This document shows, piece by piece, positions 1 to 10,479 of a stretch of 64,000 bases of DNA; position 1 is the first letter of the stretch, and the number at the start of each line of letters is the position of its first letter. Location: contig JBJOMN010000032.1 in the NCBI GenBank assembly GCA_046052345.1, positions 1 to 64,000 of the forward strand, written 5' to 3'. A program made the position numbers and the translations under genes. This DNA is from Pollutiaquabacter sp046052345. GTDB taxonomy: Bacteria; Bacteroidota; Bacteroidia; AKYH767-A; 2013-40CM-41-45. The notes below the pieces were generated by a model. The model ran no database searches. It saw only the letters and a program-made list of their open reading frames with translations, and was not told the origin of the DNA.

Positions 1-3000
1 GGCCGTGGCAATGACACTGGTGCCGTCTGACCAGGAATAGGTGAAGCCGGCGTTGCTACCCAGCTGGATGGTGTAATCTTCAACCTCACCCCAGCTGAAG
101 GTGCCGGTAGGTGCGGTGATAGTGGTGGTCTCGTTGGTGATGACACGCATACGTGTGTAACCGGCCGTTACAGTTGACGGGACCGTTATGGTTCCGGACC
201 ATACGTGCGGTCCGGAGACAGCAGCGGGCTCGGCAAACTGCTCGCCGGCGTCCACGAAGTCGCCGTCGCGGTTCCAATCGATGTAGATGACCGAACGGTT
301 GGTATAGTTACCACCGCAGGTGCCGACCGTCACCGAGAAGCTAACCACCTCGTTGGTCAGTACCAACGGCGCAGGTACGCCGGTGTAGTTGCTATACTGG
401 TAGGCAATGGAGCCGGCTCCGGGGGCAAGTGCACCGCAAGCCGAGGTCTGGTTAAGGGTCTTGAAGGTAACGCCCAGAATTTCCTCGTCGGCCGTAGATG
501 TCGCATTCGCCGCACCATAGGTGGTAGGCGCAGCAGCCGTGCTGCCGATGTAAGCATTCAGGTTGAGGGAAGAGCCTGCACAGATGGTGGTCGGAGAGAC
601 CGCGGGAACCAAGGTTAATCCGTTAAGGTAGTTATCCTGGTAAGATGTTCCGTTGGCTGAAACAGAGTTCGTTCCATCGGTTGCTGTAGCACTGAAGGTG
701 ACCACAGACGAACCGGAAGCAGGAATCACTCCGGTCCAACTTGTACCTGAACCGCCGTTAGACAGTGAAATAGGCGTCTGGGCAGTGCCGTTCAGGGAGT
801 AGTTCAACGTGACGGCCGTGACCGTGACATTGCTTCCGACCACTACGGTGACGGTATGGTTCACAGCAGTACACTGTCCGGTAGCCGGGCTGGCAGTCAC
901 ACTCGCAATCTGCGGCAACAGACCGATGAAGGTGTTTTCGTCAGCACCGATATCAGGAGCCGTGGTGGAACGGGTCTGACCGTCGATGTCGGTCGTCAGC
1001 GCAGTAGCAGGATAAGGCTTACCGCCGCTCTCTACGAACGTGGCCACAGAGGTGGAAACGTGGAGCAGGGAGTCGGTCGTCGGAGCCGTGAAGGTCGTGT
1101 TTTCAGTACGCGAGCTGGCGTCACGGGGAGAGACAAAGGTCTTGAAATCAGCCAGTGTCTGCTTCGCGTTCGTGGTGGCACCGATACCTTCACCGTAGAT
1201 CAGCTTGGTCGTTCCGGGCGTACCTGCATAGAACAGGTTGTTGTCCGAAGCGGCCTGATACGTAGTGAGGGTAGCGCCGCTACGACGATAAGCCACAGCT
1301 GCCTGAGAAGTACCTGAGTTCGTAAGGTTGATCACCAGGTTGTTCACCAGGGTGACGTTCGGCGTGATGTTAGCATGAATACCGGTAGTGGCGAAGTTGG
1401 CGCCGCCACCGTTACCCGTCAGATAGACCGTGTTATTGTACAGGTAGAAATTATACCCAGCCGTAGCGTTGGCGATGTCGATACCGTGTACAGCGGTACC
1501 GGTGGTGACTGTCGTGGAGCTGGAGGCCGTAGGCGCGGTCGCCGGGTTGGCGAACGGAGCGGAAATACGGCTGATGGCGTTGTTGTAGATGTTCCAATCC
1601 TGGCCGGTGGTGGCCCAAATGCCACGGGAGATACCGTTCGAACCGCCGGCGACAAGCGTGTTGAAGGTGTTGCCTTCAAAGAACTTGGTGTTACCGGCGG
1701 TGGTAGAACCGGCCAATTGGGCACCGACGACGAAACCGTTCATCGATCCGCCCAGCTGAGCATCGGTCGAAATACCGGTTGTCGAGGTGGTGGTTCCGAT
1801 ACGTGCGATCCGGTTGCCTTTGATGATGTTACCGGCAGCGGAAGGGGCGAAATAGGAAGCATAGATGGTCTGGTTGCCCGTAGAAACACCTTGCACGGTG
1901 ATGTTACGGATGATGTTGTTGCTGATCGTACTGCCGGAAGCCATCGAGGCACTGTAGTAAAATCCGTAGGTCAGGGATGTCAAGGTTCCCGGGACTCCGG
2001 TGTTGTACAAGGTGTCAATGACGTTGTTGTTGATCGAACCCACCAAGGTCGAACCGGACAACGCATAGATACCATAGGTAGTACCAACTGAAGTTGCAGT
2101 TGCCAGTACGTTACGACGGTTATTGGTGACGTTGTTGTAATCCATGTGCGTCTCGTTCGAAGAGCTGGCATAGAGGATATACGTCGTACCGGAACTGGGT
2201 GAAAGGATGTTGTTACGGATGGTGTTGTACTGACAGTTGTAGGTACCGGAGGTAGCGTAACCGTAGATACCGTAGAACGTATTCGTGTTCTGAAGGGTGT
2301 TGTTGTACACCAGGTTGTATTTACAGTTAAACACCATATTGGTACCTGAGTTGAACTGGTACATGCCGTACATCGTTGCGGTAGAGGTAGAAGCAAAGGT
2401 GTTGTTACGGAACTGGTTGTAGCTCGTGGACACCTGTGCACTCGTACCGCCGGTCGATGAACCGTAGATGCCATAGAAGGAACCTGCAGTAGGTGTGTTC
2501 GCCTGGATGATGTTACTGTCGATCCGCACGATGTTCGGATTGGTCGCGTCACCGCCCGCCAAAGCGTGGTAGATGCCGTAGAACGTCGAAGACGTGACGA
2601 TGTTCTGGATCGTATTGCCGCAGATGGTCGCCCACGTTCCGGAGAGCGCATAGATACCGCCGGATGTAGTGGAAGTTGCAGTAGTACTGGAGCTGATCGT
2701 GTTGCTGCGGATGGTGATGCCACGGTTGTTGCCATAGTAGATACCATACGCTGAAGTGGCAGCGCCGCCGAAGTTGGTGATCGTGTTGTTCGAGATGTTA
2801 TTCAAGGTGTCATTCAGACACTCGCCGGTTGCAGCAACAACGTTCGGGTTGGCACCCAGACGGATACCCGTGTAACAGTTATTGAGCGTGTTGTTGGTGA
2901 TGCTCACCTTGTTACGGGCGGCCTGTGCCGTGGTAGCGTAGGTGGAGTTGGTGAAGCCCGTCGTGCTCAGGTTATTGTGGTTGGCGACGTAAATACCGTT

Positions 3001-6000
3001 ACCGGCCGTGAAGGCGCTGGCAAGGGCGATGTTACAATTGGTGATAACCACATCGTTAGAACCGTCGTCACCGGAACACTTCAGCACGGCATAGCCCCAC
3101 TCCATGCGGGTGGTGGCGGTGGTGTTACCGGCGGATTCTGCCAGGTTGATGCCGTTGATGGTGACGTTGTCGGTACCCGTAATCACGAAGATACCGTCAA
3201 TGGTCGTGGAGGTACCCACGTAAGCGGTAAGGATCGGATTAGCACCGCTGCCTGACTTCTGGAAGGTGATGGTCTGTGAAGGACCGGAACGGAGTCCCGC
3301 CGCAAGCCCGCACATGTTGAGCTGATAGCCGCCCACAGGAGCTGTCTCTGTGAAACCTGCCGGAAGGTTGATGGTTACGTTACCGCTCACACCGTAGGTG
3401 CTCAGATGAGATACGGCGCTTGCAAGTGTGGTGAAGTTACCGCAACCGGCACCGCCGATCGTGTAGCTGCCGGACAGCGGAGCGCCGCCGACGGTGATGG
3501 AACCGGTGGCCGAACAGCCGAACTGGTCGGTAACCGTCACCGTGTAGGTACCGGCGTTGTTCGCGTTACGGGACGCGCCCGTGTTGCCGCCCGGAGACCA
3601 CAGGTAGGTGTAGGTGCCGGCGACGGAAGGTGTAGCCGTCAGGTTGGCCGTGTTACCGACCACCCAGTTGGTACAGTTGGAAGTAACCGCCACCGTGAAG
3701 GAAGCGGCATCAACCACGGTCGCGGAAGCGACGGCCGTACAACCGTTAGCATCGGTGGTGGTGACACTGTAGGTGCCGGAGAGGTTGACGGACAGCGTAC
3801 TGTTGGTGGATCCGTCGGACCAGAGATAAGAAACGGCAGCCGGGGTTGCAGAGGCAGTCAACGTGGTAGAACCACCTGCACAGATACCCAAGGTGCCGGA
3901 AATGGAAGCGGAAGAGGTATTGACTGTTACTGCCGTCGCGGACGAGGAAGCGGTACAACCGTTACCGTCCGTGTAGGTCACTGTGTAGCTGCCTGCAGCG
4001 GAAACGGTGATGGCATCGGTGGTGGCACCGTTGCTCCAGGTGTTGCCGCCCGTATAGCTGGAGGTCAGCGTAACGCTGCCGCCCGTGCAGAAGGTGGTGT
4101 TGCCGGAAGCGGAAACCGTCGGGGCAGCAGGCAATGAATTCTCTACGACAGTGACGGATGCAGCCGCGGTACAACTTCCTGCACCGGTGACCGTCACCGA
4201 GTAACTGCCGGCGACGTTCACAGAGATGGAAGCCGTCGTCTGACCGGAGCTCCAGGAGTAGCTGTTAGCGTTCGTAGCGGAAGCGGTCAGCGTCGTGGAA
4301 GAACCGGTACAGAATGCAGCCGTACCGGTAATGCTTACCGTAGGCGTCGTATTGATGGTCAGCACCGTCGAAGCTGTGCTGATCTGGCAGGCACCGGAAC
4401 CGTCCGGATCGTTGGTGGTGATAGTCAGGATTACCGAACCGGCAGCGATATCCGCTGCAGAAGGGGTGTAGGTCGTACCGACGCCGACAGCCACATCGTC
4501 AAATGTTCCGGTACCGCTGCTCGACCAGGTGGCGCTGGTAGCGCCGCCGCCGAACGATCCGTTGAGGGCGTAATTGACGCCGGAGCAGATAGCCGCGGTG
4601 GAAGGCATGGTCACGGTAGCAGGGTTCGAACAGGAACTAGCATACAACGCGATGGTCGCATTGCCCTGCAAGTTGGTGAACGTATACGAAGTGATGGCAC
4701 CCTGGTTGACGCCGTTCACGATTACGCTGTCAAGTACGAAACCGGTACCGGCAGACATCGTGTAGGTCTGGGAACCGCCGCAGTTGACGGAAGTGACACC
4801 TGCAGGCGTGATGGACCCACCGGTAGATGCCGTTGCGGTGATGGAGTAGCTGATCAGCGAGAAGGAAACGCTCACGGTGACAGGAGCCGTCACGTTGTTC
4901 AGCGTGTAAGAGGTGACAGCACCGACGGAGTTGCCGTCCACCAGCACATCAGCTACCTGATAGCAGGCATCCGGGGTGAAGGTGTACGTGGCGTTGTTTC
5001 CGCAAACGACCGTAGCAGGACCGGAAACGGTACCGTTGGCACCTGCCGTGGCAGTCACGGCATATTGGTATTTGCCGAACACGGCGGAAATGGTGCGGTT
5101 AGCCGTGACGTTCGTGAAGGTGTAAGAAGACACTGCACCGACAGACACTCCGTCCACCAGCACATCGGTGATGGTGTCGCAGGAGGATGCGGGTGCGATG
5201 GTATAAGACAATCCGTCACCGCAATCAACGGTAGAGGAACCGGAAGGCGTAATCGAACCGGCACCTGCTCCGCCGGTGGAGGCGATAATGGTATAAGAAG
5301 GACTGGTGATCGTAGTCGTGGCAGAAGCCGTGCAACCATTGGCATCCGAAACCGTGTAGGAAGTTGCTCCGACGCCCTGCGTGAAGCTTCCTGTACCGGT
5401 GTAGGGTGCGGTACCGCCGGAGGCGGAAACCGTCACCGAGGTGGTAGAAGCAAGTCCGCAAACGGTCGAAGAACCGGAAGCAGAAGCCGTGAGAGCGGTC
5501 GGCTGGGTAATGGTTACGGAACAGGATGCGGTGCAATTCAATGAATCAGTCACCGTAGCCGTGTAAGTGCCGGGTGCAAGTCCGGAGATGGAAGCGGTGG
5601 TGGCACCGTTGCTCCAGGAATAGGTATAAGAACCTGTGCCGCCGTTTCCGACGACCGTAGCCGTACCGTCGGCCGCACCGTTACAGGTGACGTTCGTCTT
5701 GGAACAGGTGGCGACCGGAGAAGGATTCACCGTCAGGGTGACGGAACCCGTAGAAGTACAACCGTTGGACTGGGTAGCGGTGGCGGTAAAGTTCGTGGTG
5801 GTGGCCGGAGAAACGGTCACGTTGGCCGTCACATCCGAGGAATTCGGAGACCAGGACCAGGTGGGGGTGAACACCTGCTGCCAGTAGAGTCGCAAGCTGG
5901 GACGGTTGAGAGAAGTGAAGGAAGCGGTCGGTGCTGCCAAAACGGACGCTGCAGTGGCGCCGTCAACTCGATAGTAACTGCAGAGGGCAACAGACTGGGC

Positions 6001-9000
6001 AGCCATGATCATCTGGACATAATCCGTAGTGGTTCCAGAATTGGCATTTGAATAAGAGGTCTGGATCAAAAGGTTGCTGGTACCGTCCCACACGAAGGGG
6101 TTGATGGACAAGAGGTGGTAATAGGCATTGGCGCCGGTCGTGGAAGCGGCAGCGGGAACCGTCAGGTTGGCCGCAGGACGGACGTTCGTCAAGCCCGTTT
6201 CGAACGTACCAGTCAGTGCAGTAACCGTCGTCAGTTTCATATCGATTTGGAAACTGTTCAGTACACCGGAGAAGGTCGAGCCGGTGGAGTAGACGATCGG
6301 AGCGACCACGGTGATGGAAGCACCGGCCGGAATTCCGGCCGCCTGAAGCTCGGAGGCCAGGTACAGCATCTGGTGCTTGGTACCACCGTAATAGTTCGTG
6401 TATGGTGAGGGAAAACCCGTCGTTGCGTTGACCAAGGACTGGGCACCGATGTTCGGCTGTCCGGAGGTGGTGATCGTACCGCCCGAGGTAGCCAAGGTGG
6501 AGGACGTACCGGAACAGATGGTGCTCGGAGTGGCGGTTATCGTAACCGGAACAGGCGACTGGATCACGGTGACCGTCACTGTGCCGGTAGTGATACAACC
6601 CGCATTTGCTCCGGTAGTGGTATCCAGTGCAGTCACCTGATAGACAGTGGTAGACAGCGGGGATACCGTGACCGTGGCTCCCGTTCCTGCTCCGCCGTCC
6701 CACGTATACTGGTAGTTGGGATCGTTGATGGAACTGACAGAGATTGATGTTGACTTGCCGCTACAGATGGTCACACCCGGCGACATGGAGACGCCGGGAG
6801 GGGGCAGCAACGTCACGATGACCGGAGTCCGAGCGCTCTCACAGGAGCCGTCGAACTCGGAAACCCACAGGGTATCCGTCGTGCTGACTACGAACCCGTA
6901 GGTGGCGGACGGACCGTCTAGAAGGGCCGAACCGCCGGTAGCATCCGCGTACCAGCGGAAGGTCGGAGATGAAAGTCCGGTATTTGAACTCACGCTGCAG
7001 TCGGGAATACGCGCGCCGCACTGGGTGGAGTTGGTAGCGGTAGGAGCCGCCGGCAGGGGGATGGCCGTCACGGCTACGGAAGCCGCGATGGTACAACCTG
7101 CGGTGGTGGTGGAGGTCACCGTATAAGTGGTGGCGGCAGCGACCGTTACAGACAACGGATTGGTGGTACCTAAAGTGGTGGAGCCATCGCTCCAGCTGTA
7201 GGTGAAGCTTGGAATGTTGCCGCCGCCGCCGTTGTTGGAGGTGATGAGGTTCACCAGGTATTCTTCGCGCTCACCGTAAGAGATGGCCATGGTAGGACTG
7301 GTGACCAGGCCCTCGTTACAGATGACACGCATACGGGTCAGACCGTTGTTTGCGGTAGCAGGGATCGTGAAGGATCCTGTTTCAGTATGGGCTCCGGAAG
7401 TGGTAGCGGCAGCCACGTAGACGTTCTCGCCGGCATCGGCATAGTCGCCGTCGCGGTTGAAGTCGATGTAGATGGCCATCGAGTTACCGAACGCCGAAGC
7501 ACCCTGCAACGAACTCAGCGAGAAGTTGTAGGTGGAGCCGGCGGTCAGGCTGATCGAGCCGAAGGAAAGATAGCTGGCATAGCTGCCGGCAGTACCGGTA
7601 GCCGTTCCCAGGGTTCCGACCAGGGAATTGTAGGTAGAGGTGTTGTTCAACAGGACCGTAGAGGTAGCCGCATCCGTGATGGTTACGTTACCGAGGTCCT
7701 CGTCCGTGGTCGGGTTGGTGACTGCCTGGATGGTGTAGGTCGTAGGAGCCGCAATCGGATTGTAGTAACTGACGGACAGGGAGGTGTTGCTTCCCGTACA
7801 AACAGAAGCAGGAGTAGCAACAGCCGTGGATCCGACTCCGTACGTGGCTTCGTCCTGATAACTGCCACTACTGGTAGGTGCAGATACCGCATCTACAGCC
7901 GTAACCGTCCAGGCGACGGTGGCATTGGTAGGTGTGGCAGCAGGAATGACACCCTCCCAGGTGTTGCCGCTCGTATTGGTCATCGTGATCGGCGTCTGGG
8001 CCGTACCGTTATAGGAATACGTCAGGGTGACCGAAGTGACCGCGTTGGTTCCGGGAACTACGGTCGCCGTCACCGTGTGGGAAACGGCGGTACAAGAGTT
8101 GCCGGTAGCCGAGGCACTGCTGATGGAAACTGGGATAATCGGAATACCGTCGTATTCATCGGCCCCGACATCGAAGCCCGTAGCGCCGCCGTTGGTGGAT
8201 CCGGCAGGGCCGGGACGGGTCTGACCGTCGAAGTCCGTATTATAGCTGGTGGTCATACCACCCGATTCCAACAGAGAAGCCACCGAACCGTTGAGGTGGA
8301 GGTCGGTCGCAGAAACGAAGTTCGGACTGACGTTAAAAGAAGATGCGTCCTTTCCGGTGGCCGTTTTCCAGGCAGAGAAGGTGGTCTGAGGAGTGGAAAG
8401 AGCAGAGTATCCCAGGATACCGGTGGGCACCCAGTAGCAGTTGCGGTCCCAGATCTGACCGCCGGAATAGTTGCTCGCAGTGTAAATAGCGGAACTGTTT
8501 ACATACATGCCGATCGCATTGGTGGATGCGATGCTGTTCACGATGATGTTGTTGCGGAAGTTCGTTAAACGCACACCGTTCACATCGCACGACAAAGCAT
8601 AAGAGAGAGGGTTTGCTAAGGTTCCCGTAGGGTTGGCTGTATTGAGGACGATGGTATTGTTACTGAAATCCCCGAACGTCGGACCGGCGGACATTTTAAT
8701 GCCATAGTTCGTAAATGAGGAAAGTGCAGTGGCAGTATAGTTGGAGGCGGTGATGCGGGTGACGATGTTATTATAAAAGCGCATAGAATCACAGGAGGTG
8801 GCTCCGGAAAAAAGGACGCCGTAGGCACCGTAGCCGCCGGTCGTGGGCTGCTTGACGTCGTGCACATAGTTATTGAAGATCTTGGCGCCGAAGTTCACCG
8901 TACCGATTTCCATACCGGCAATAGAAGCCGAATAGCCGGTCGTCCCGGGGTCGCCCACACCTACCACTTCGTTGCCGCTGACCACGGCAGACTGTGCCTC

Positions 9001-9822
9001 GGTAGTAGCGGAATAAGACATGATGATGCCGCGGAGACCGATATTTCCGGCTACCGTGCCGTCACCCAACTTGTTGTTGATGATCCGAAGACCTGTGTTA
9101 GGATAGGTGGCAGAGGCGCCCACCGCCCAGATGCCGTGGTAGCAACGGGTGATGAGGTTGTTCTCGAAACGGTTGTTGATGGAAGAATAACCACCTGTCG
9201 TAGACGAAGTGGTGGAATAGTTACACATGCTGATACCATAGGTAGCAGTAGTACCTGCTGAGACCCGGTTACCCGTGATGATACAGTTCTTGACGGTGTT
9301 ATTAGTAGCACCGTCCGTTCCCGTGGTCGAGTTGGAACTCACACGTATACATGTGGCGATGGTGGCTGCCGTGGTAGAGAATCCGATGGTGAGGTTGCGC
9401 GCACCGGGCCAGGTGGGATCGTCGCCGTCGATGGTCACGTTGTCAGCACCGTTCAGTTCGATGATGGCGCGGTTGGCCGTAATCGTACCACCGATGGTGT
9501 AATCACCGCCGAAGGGCTCAATGCGTACGCTCGTGTAGTTGGAGGGCGAAGCGCTCTTCAACAAGGCAGTGACCGAGCCGGGCTCGGTCGTATTGCCGAC
9601 GATGCGGATGGTGATCGCGCCCTGGTGGGTACCGGCGTTGATCGCCGCGAAAGCGGCACTCACCGTCGTGTAGCTGGTCGGACCTGTGGTACCCGCGGTA
9701 GCAGAAACGCTGACCTGTGCATTCACCACATTCGCAGAGAAGAAGACCATCGCAACGATAGCCGCCGTCATCCAACGTGCGAACAGCCGGGCTGTTCCTG
9801 TCGAGTAATTGTTCGGATTCAT
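1..9822 (-). CDS. Giant secreted adhesin-like protein, C-terminus beyond window edge
   Basis: A single frame stays open for 3274 codons from ATG at 9822 to the window edge, so the C-terminus is not seen. Residues 1-35 form a signal peptide (hydrophobic AAIVAMVFFSANVVNA, then Gln). Visible architecture: Asn-rich parallel beta-helix repeats at about 108-465; a DFDGQTRPG...DVGADE anchor motif at 520-556; an Ig-like domain; a GEVED-like domain with DFNRDGDYADAGE at about 705-850; several Ig/PKD-like repeats; an SprB-like repeat (TCNGAADGTATV) near 1379; three divergent InlB-B-like repeats at about 1505-1727; a second beta-helix at about 2121-2911; a second anchor motif near 2946; and a second GEVED-like domain ending in GEVEDY near 3245. 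Such proteins in Bacteroidota are usually surface adhesins exported by the type IX system, but the sorting domain would lie outside the window. Start chosen for the signal peptide; no convincing promoter was found. Confidence 0.88.
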   Translation of the reverse strand, partial: MNPNNYSTGTARLFARWMTAAIVAMVFFSANVVNAQVSVSATAGTTGPTSYTTVSAAFAAINAGTHQGAITIRIVGNTTEPGSVTALLKSASPSNYTSVRIEPFGGDYTIGGTITANRAIIELNGADNVTIDGDDPTWPGARNLTIGFSTTAATIATCIRVSSNSTTGTDGATNNTVKNCIITGNRVSAGTTATYGISMCNYSTTSSTTGGYSSINNRFENNLITRCYHGIWAVGASATYPNTGLRIINNKLGDGTVAGNIGLRGIIMSYSATTEAQSAVVSGNEVVGVGDPGTTGYSASIAGMEIGTVNFGAKIFNNYVHDVKQPTTGGYGAYGVLFSGATSCDSMRFYNNIVTRITASNYTATALSSFTNYGIKMSAGPTFGDFSNNTIVLNTANPTGTLANPLSYALSCDVNGVRLTNFRNNIIVNSIASTNAIGMYVNSSAIYTASNYSGGQIWDRNCYWVPTGILGYSALSTPQTTFSAWKTATGKDASSFNVSPNFVSATDLHLNGSVASLLESGGMTTSYNTDFDGQTRPGPAGSTNGGATGFDVGADEYDGIPIIPVSISSASATGNSCTAVSHTVTATVVPGTNAVTSVTLTYSYNGTAQTPITMTNTSGNTWEGVIPAATPTNATVAWTVTAVDAVSAPTSSGSYQDEATYGVGSTAVATPASVCTGSNTSLSVSYYNPIAAPTTYTIQAVTNPTTDEDLGNVTITDAATSTVLLNNTSTYNSLVGTLGTATGTAGSYASYLSFGSISLTAGSTYNFSLSSLQGASAFGNSMAIYIDFNRDGDYADAGENVYVAAATTSGAHTETGSFTIPATANNGLTRMRVICNEGLVTSPTMAISYGEREEYLVNLITSNNGGGGNIPSFTYSWSDGSTTLGTTNPLSVTVAAATTYTVTSTTTAGCTIAASVAVTAIPLPAAPTATNSTQCGARIPDCSVSSNTGLSSPTFRWYADATGGSALLDGPSATYGFVVSTTDTLWVSEFDGSCESARTPVIVTLLPPPGVSMSPGVTICSGKSTSISVSSINDPNYQYTWDGGAGTGATVTVSPLSTTVYQVTALDTTTGANAGCITTGTVTVTVIQSPVPVTITATPSTICSGTSSTLATSGGTITTSGQPNIGAQSLVNATTGFPSPYTNYYGGTKHQMLYLASELQAAGIPAGASITVVAPIVYSTGSTFSGVLNSFQIDMKLTTVTALTGTFETGLTNVRPAANLTVPAAASTTGANAYYHLLSINPFVWDGTSNLLIQTSYSNANSGTTTDYVQMIMAAQSVALCSYYRVDGATAASVLAAPTASFTSLNRPSLRLYWQQVFTPTWSWSPNSSDVTANVTVSPATTTNFTATATQSNGCTSTGSVTLTVNPSPVATCSKTNVTCNGAADGTATVVGNGGTGSYTYSWSNGATTASISGLAPGTYTATVTDSLNCTASCSVTITQPTALTASASGSSTVCGLASTTSVTVSASGGTAPYTGTGSFTQGVGATSYTVSDANGCTASATTTITSPSYTIIASTGGAGAGSITPSGSSTVDCGDGLSYTIAPASSCDTITDVLVDGVSVGAVSSYTFTNVTANRTISAVFGKYQYAVTATAGANGTVSGPATVVCGNNATYTFTPDACYQVADVLVDGNSVGAVTSYTLNNVTAPVTVSVSFSLISYSITATASTGGSITPAGVTSVNCGGSQTYTMSAGTGFVLDSVIVNGVNQGAITSYTFTNLQGNATIALYASSCSNPATVTMPSTAAICSGVNYALNGSFGGGATSATWSSSGTGTFDDVAVGVGTTYTPSAADIAAGSVILTITTNDPDGSGACQISTASTVLTINTTPTVSITGTAAFCTGSSTTLTASATNANSYSWSSGQTTASISVNVAGSYSVTVTGAGSCTAAASVTVVENSLPAAPTVSASGNTTFCTGGSVTLTSSYTGGNTWSNGATTDAITVSAAGSYTVTYTDGNGCTASSSATAVTVNTSSASISGTLGICAGGSTTLTASATPAAVSYLWSDGSTNSTLSVNLSGTYSVTTTDANGCTAVASATVVDAASFTVAVTSNCTNWVVGNTANLTATPSVAGTYTYLWSPGGNTGASRNANNAGTYTVTVTDQFGCSATGSITVGGAPLSGSYTIGGAGCGNFTTLASAVSHLSTYGVSGNVTINLPAGFTETAPVGGYQLNMCGLAAGLRSGPSQTITFQKSGSGANPILTAYVGTSTTIDGIFVITGTDNVTINGINLAESAGNTTATTRMEWGYAVLKCSGDDGSNDVVITNCNIALASAFTAGNGIYVANHNNLSTTGFTNSTYATTAQAARNKVSITNNTLNNCYTGIRLGANPNVVAATGECLNDTLNNISNNTITNFGGAATSAYGIYYGNNRGITIRSNTISSSTTATSTTSGGIYALSGTWATICGNTIQNIVTSSTFYGIYHALAGGDATNPNIVRIDSNIIQANTPTAGSFYGIYGSSTGGTSAQVSTSYNQFRNNTFASTSTATMYGMYQFNSGTNMVFNCKYNLVYNNTLQNTNTFYGIYGYATSGTYNCQYNTIRNNILSPSSGTTYILYASSSNETHMDYNNVTNNRRNVLATATSVGTTYGIYALSGSTLVGSINNNVIDTLYNTGVPGTLTSLTYGFYYSASMASGSTISNNIIRNITVQGVSTGNQTIYASYFAPSAAGNIIKGNRIARIGTTTSTTGISTDAQLGGSMNGFVVGAQLAGSTTAGNTKFFEGNTFNTLVAGGSNGISRGIWATTGQDWNIYNNAISRISAPFANPATAPTASSSTTVTTGTAVHGIDIANATAGYNFYLYNNTVYLTGNGGGANFATTGIHANITPNVTLVNNLVINLTNSGTSQAAVAYRRSGATLTTYQAASDNNLFYAGTPGTTKLIYGEGIGATTNAKQTLADFKTFVSPRDASSRTENTTFTAPTTDSLLHVSTSVATFVESGGKPYPATALTTDIDGQTRSTTAPDIGADENTFIGLLPQIASVTASPATGQCTAVNHTVTVVVGSNVTVTAVTLNYSLNGTAQTPISLSNGGSGTSWTGVIPASGSSVVTFSATATDGTNSVSANGTSYQDNYLNGLTLVPAVSPTTICAGSSLNLNAYIGSTAAAPTTYGAANATSTADEEILGVTFKTLNQTSACGALAPGAGSIAYQYSNYTGVPAPLVLTNEVVSFSVTVGTCGGNYTNRSVIYIDWNRDGDFVDAGEQFAEPAAVSGPHVWSGTITVPSTVTAGYTRMRVITNETTTITAPTGTFSWGEVEDYTIQLGSNAGFTYSWSDGTSVIATA

Positions 9823-10158
9823 GGTATGAGGTTTATGTTGTGTGATTTGATTGGTTGCAGTTGCAGGGGTGCAGAAAACGCGCTGCGCAACCGTCGATAG
9901 CGGTGCGATGCAGGAGGAGAAAAGCGAAGTGGAAAGTAGCGTTCGATTCATAGAGGTTTTGTAAAACTGTCTTGAGAATGAAGTTGGCTTCAGCTGCGTT
10001 TTTTTGCGTTTGAATTCTTCTACAATTTGGGGCGATATAGTGGGCCGGTCAAGCGGGATTTTTCAACGGGCTGTTAAAAACTCGACGCCGGAACACGGAA
10101 ATGTCCTGATTTTAGTCAGTACAAGATGAAAAACGAAAGACCTGAAAGCAAATCTAGA

Positions 10159-10175
10159 GCACGGAAATTCCGTGC
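10159..10175. repeat. Perfect 8-bp inverted repeat upstream of the adhesin gene
   Basis: GCACGGAA, one base, TTCCGTGC. On the minus strand it ends 2 bp upstream of the TAGATTTG -7-like box at 10149-10156, so it would fill the promoter spacer if that box is used. It could be an operator; this is inference from position. Confidence 0.45.
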
Positions 10176-10387
10176 ATTTTGGCCAATCATCGAAAAAGCG
10201 TGGTGAACGGATCCTCGCTACCGGAGCGGGTTTCCGAAGGTCATGAAAGTCACTCGCATCAAAAAATCATACAAAAGTATTACTACGGGCGTGTTCTGTT
10301 GATGACAAGTATGATGACAACCCGTCGCTTATCAAACTCCGTGCCACTATTTAGGAATAAGTGTGAAGACGGAGAAGGGAGTTAACA

Positions 10388-10478
<91 letters not shown>

Positions 10479-10479
10479 C

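Noticed and set aside
205..9900. Many 60-390-codon plus-strand and other-frame minus-strand open frames over the adhesin
   Set aside because: They overlap a single 3274-codon frame with a signal peptide and recognisable domains. Their translations are low-complexity (Gly/Arg/Thr/Val-rich) and have no motifs.
10179..10385. 68-codon plus-strand frame upstream of the adhesin
   Set aside because: No ribosome-binding site, no recognisable domain and no partner gene. The region looks like regulatory or spacer DNA.
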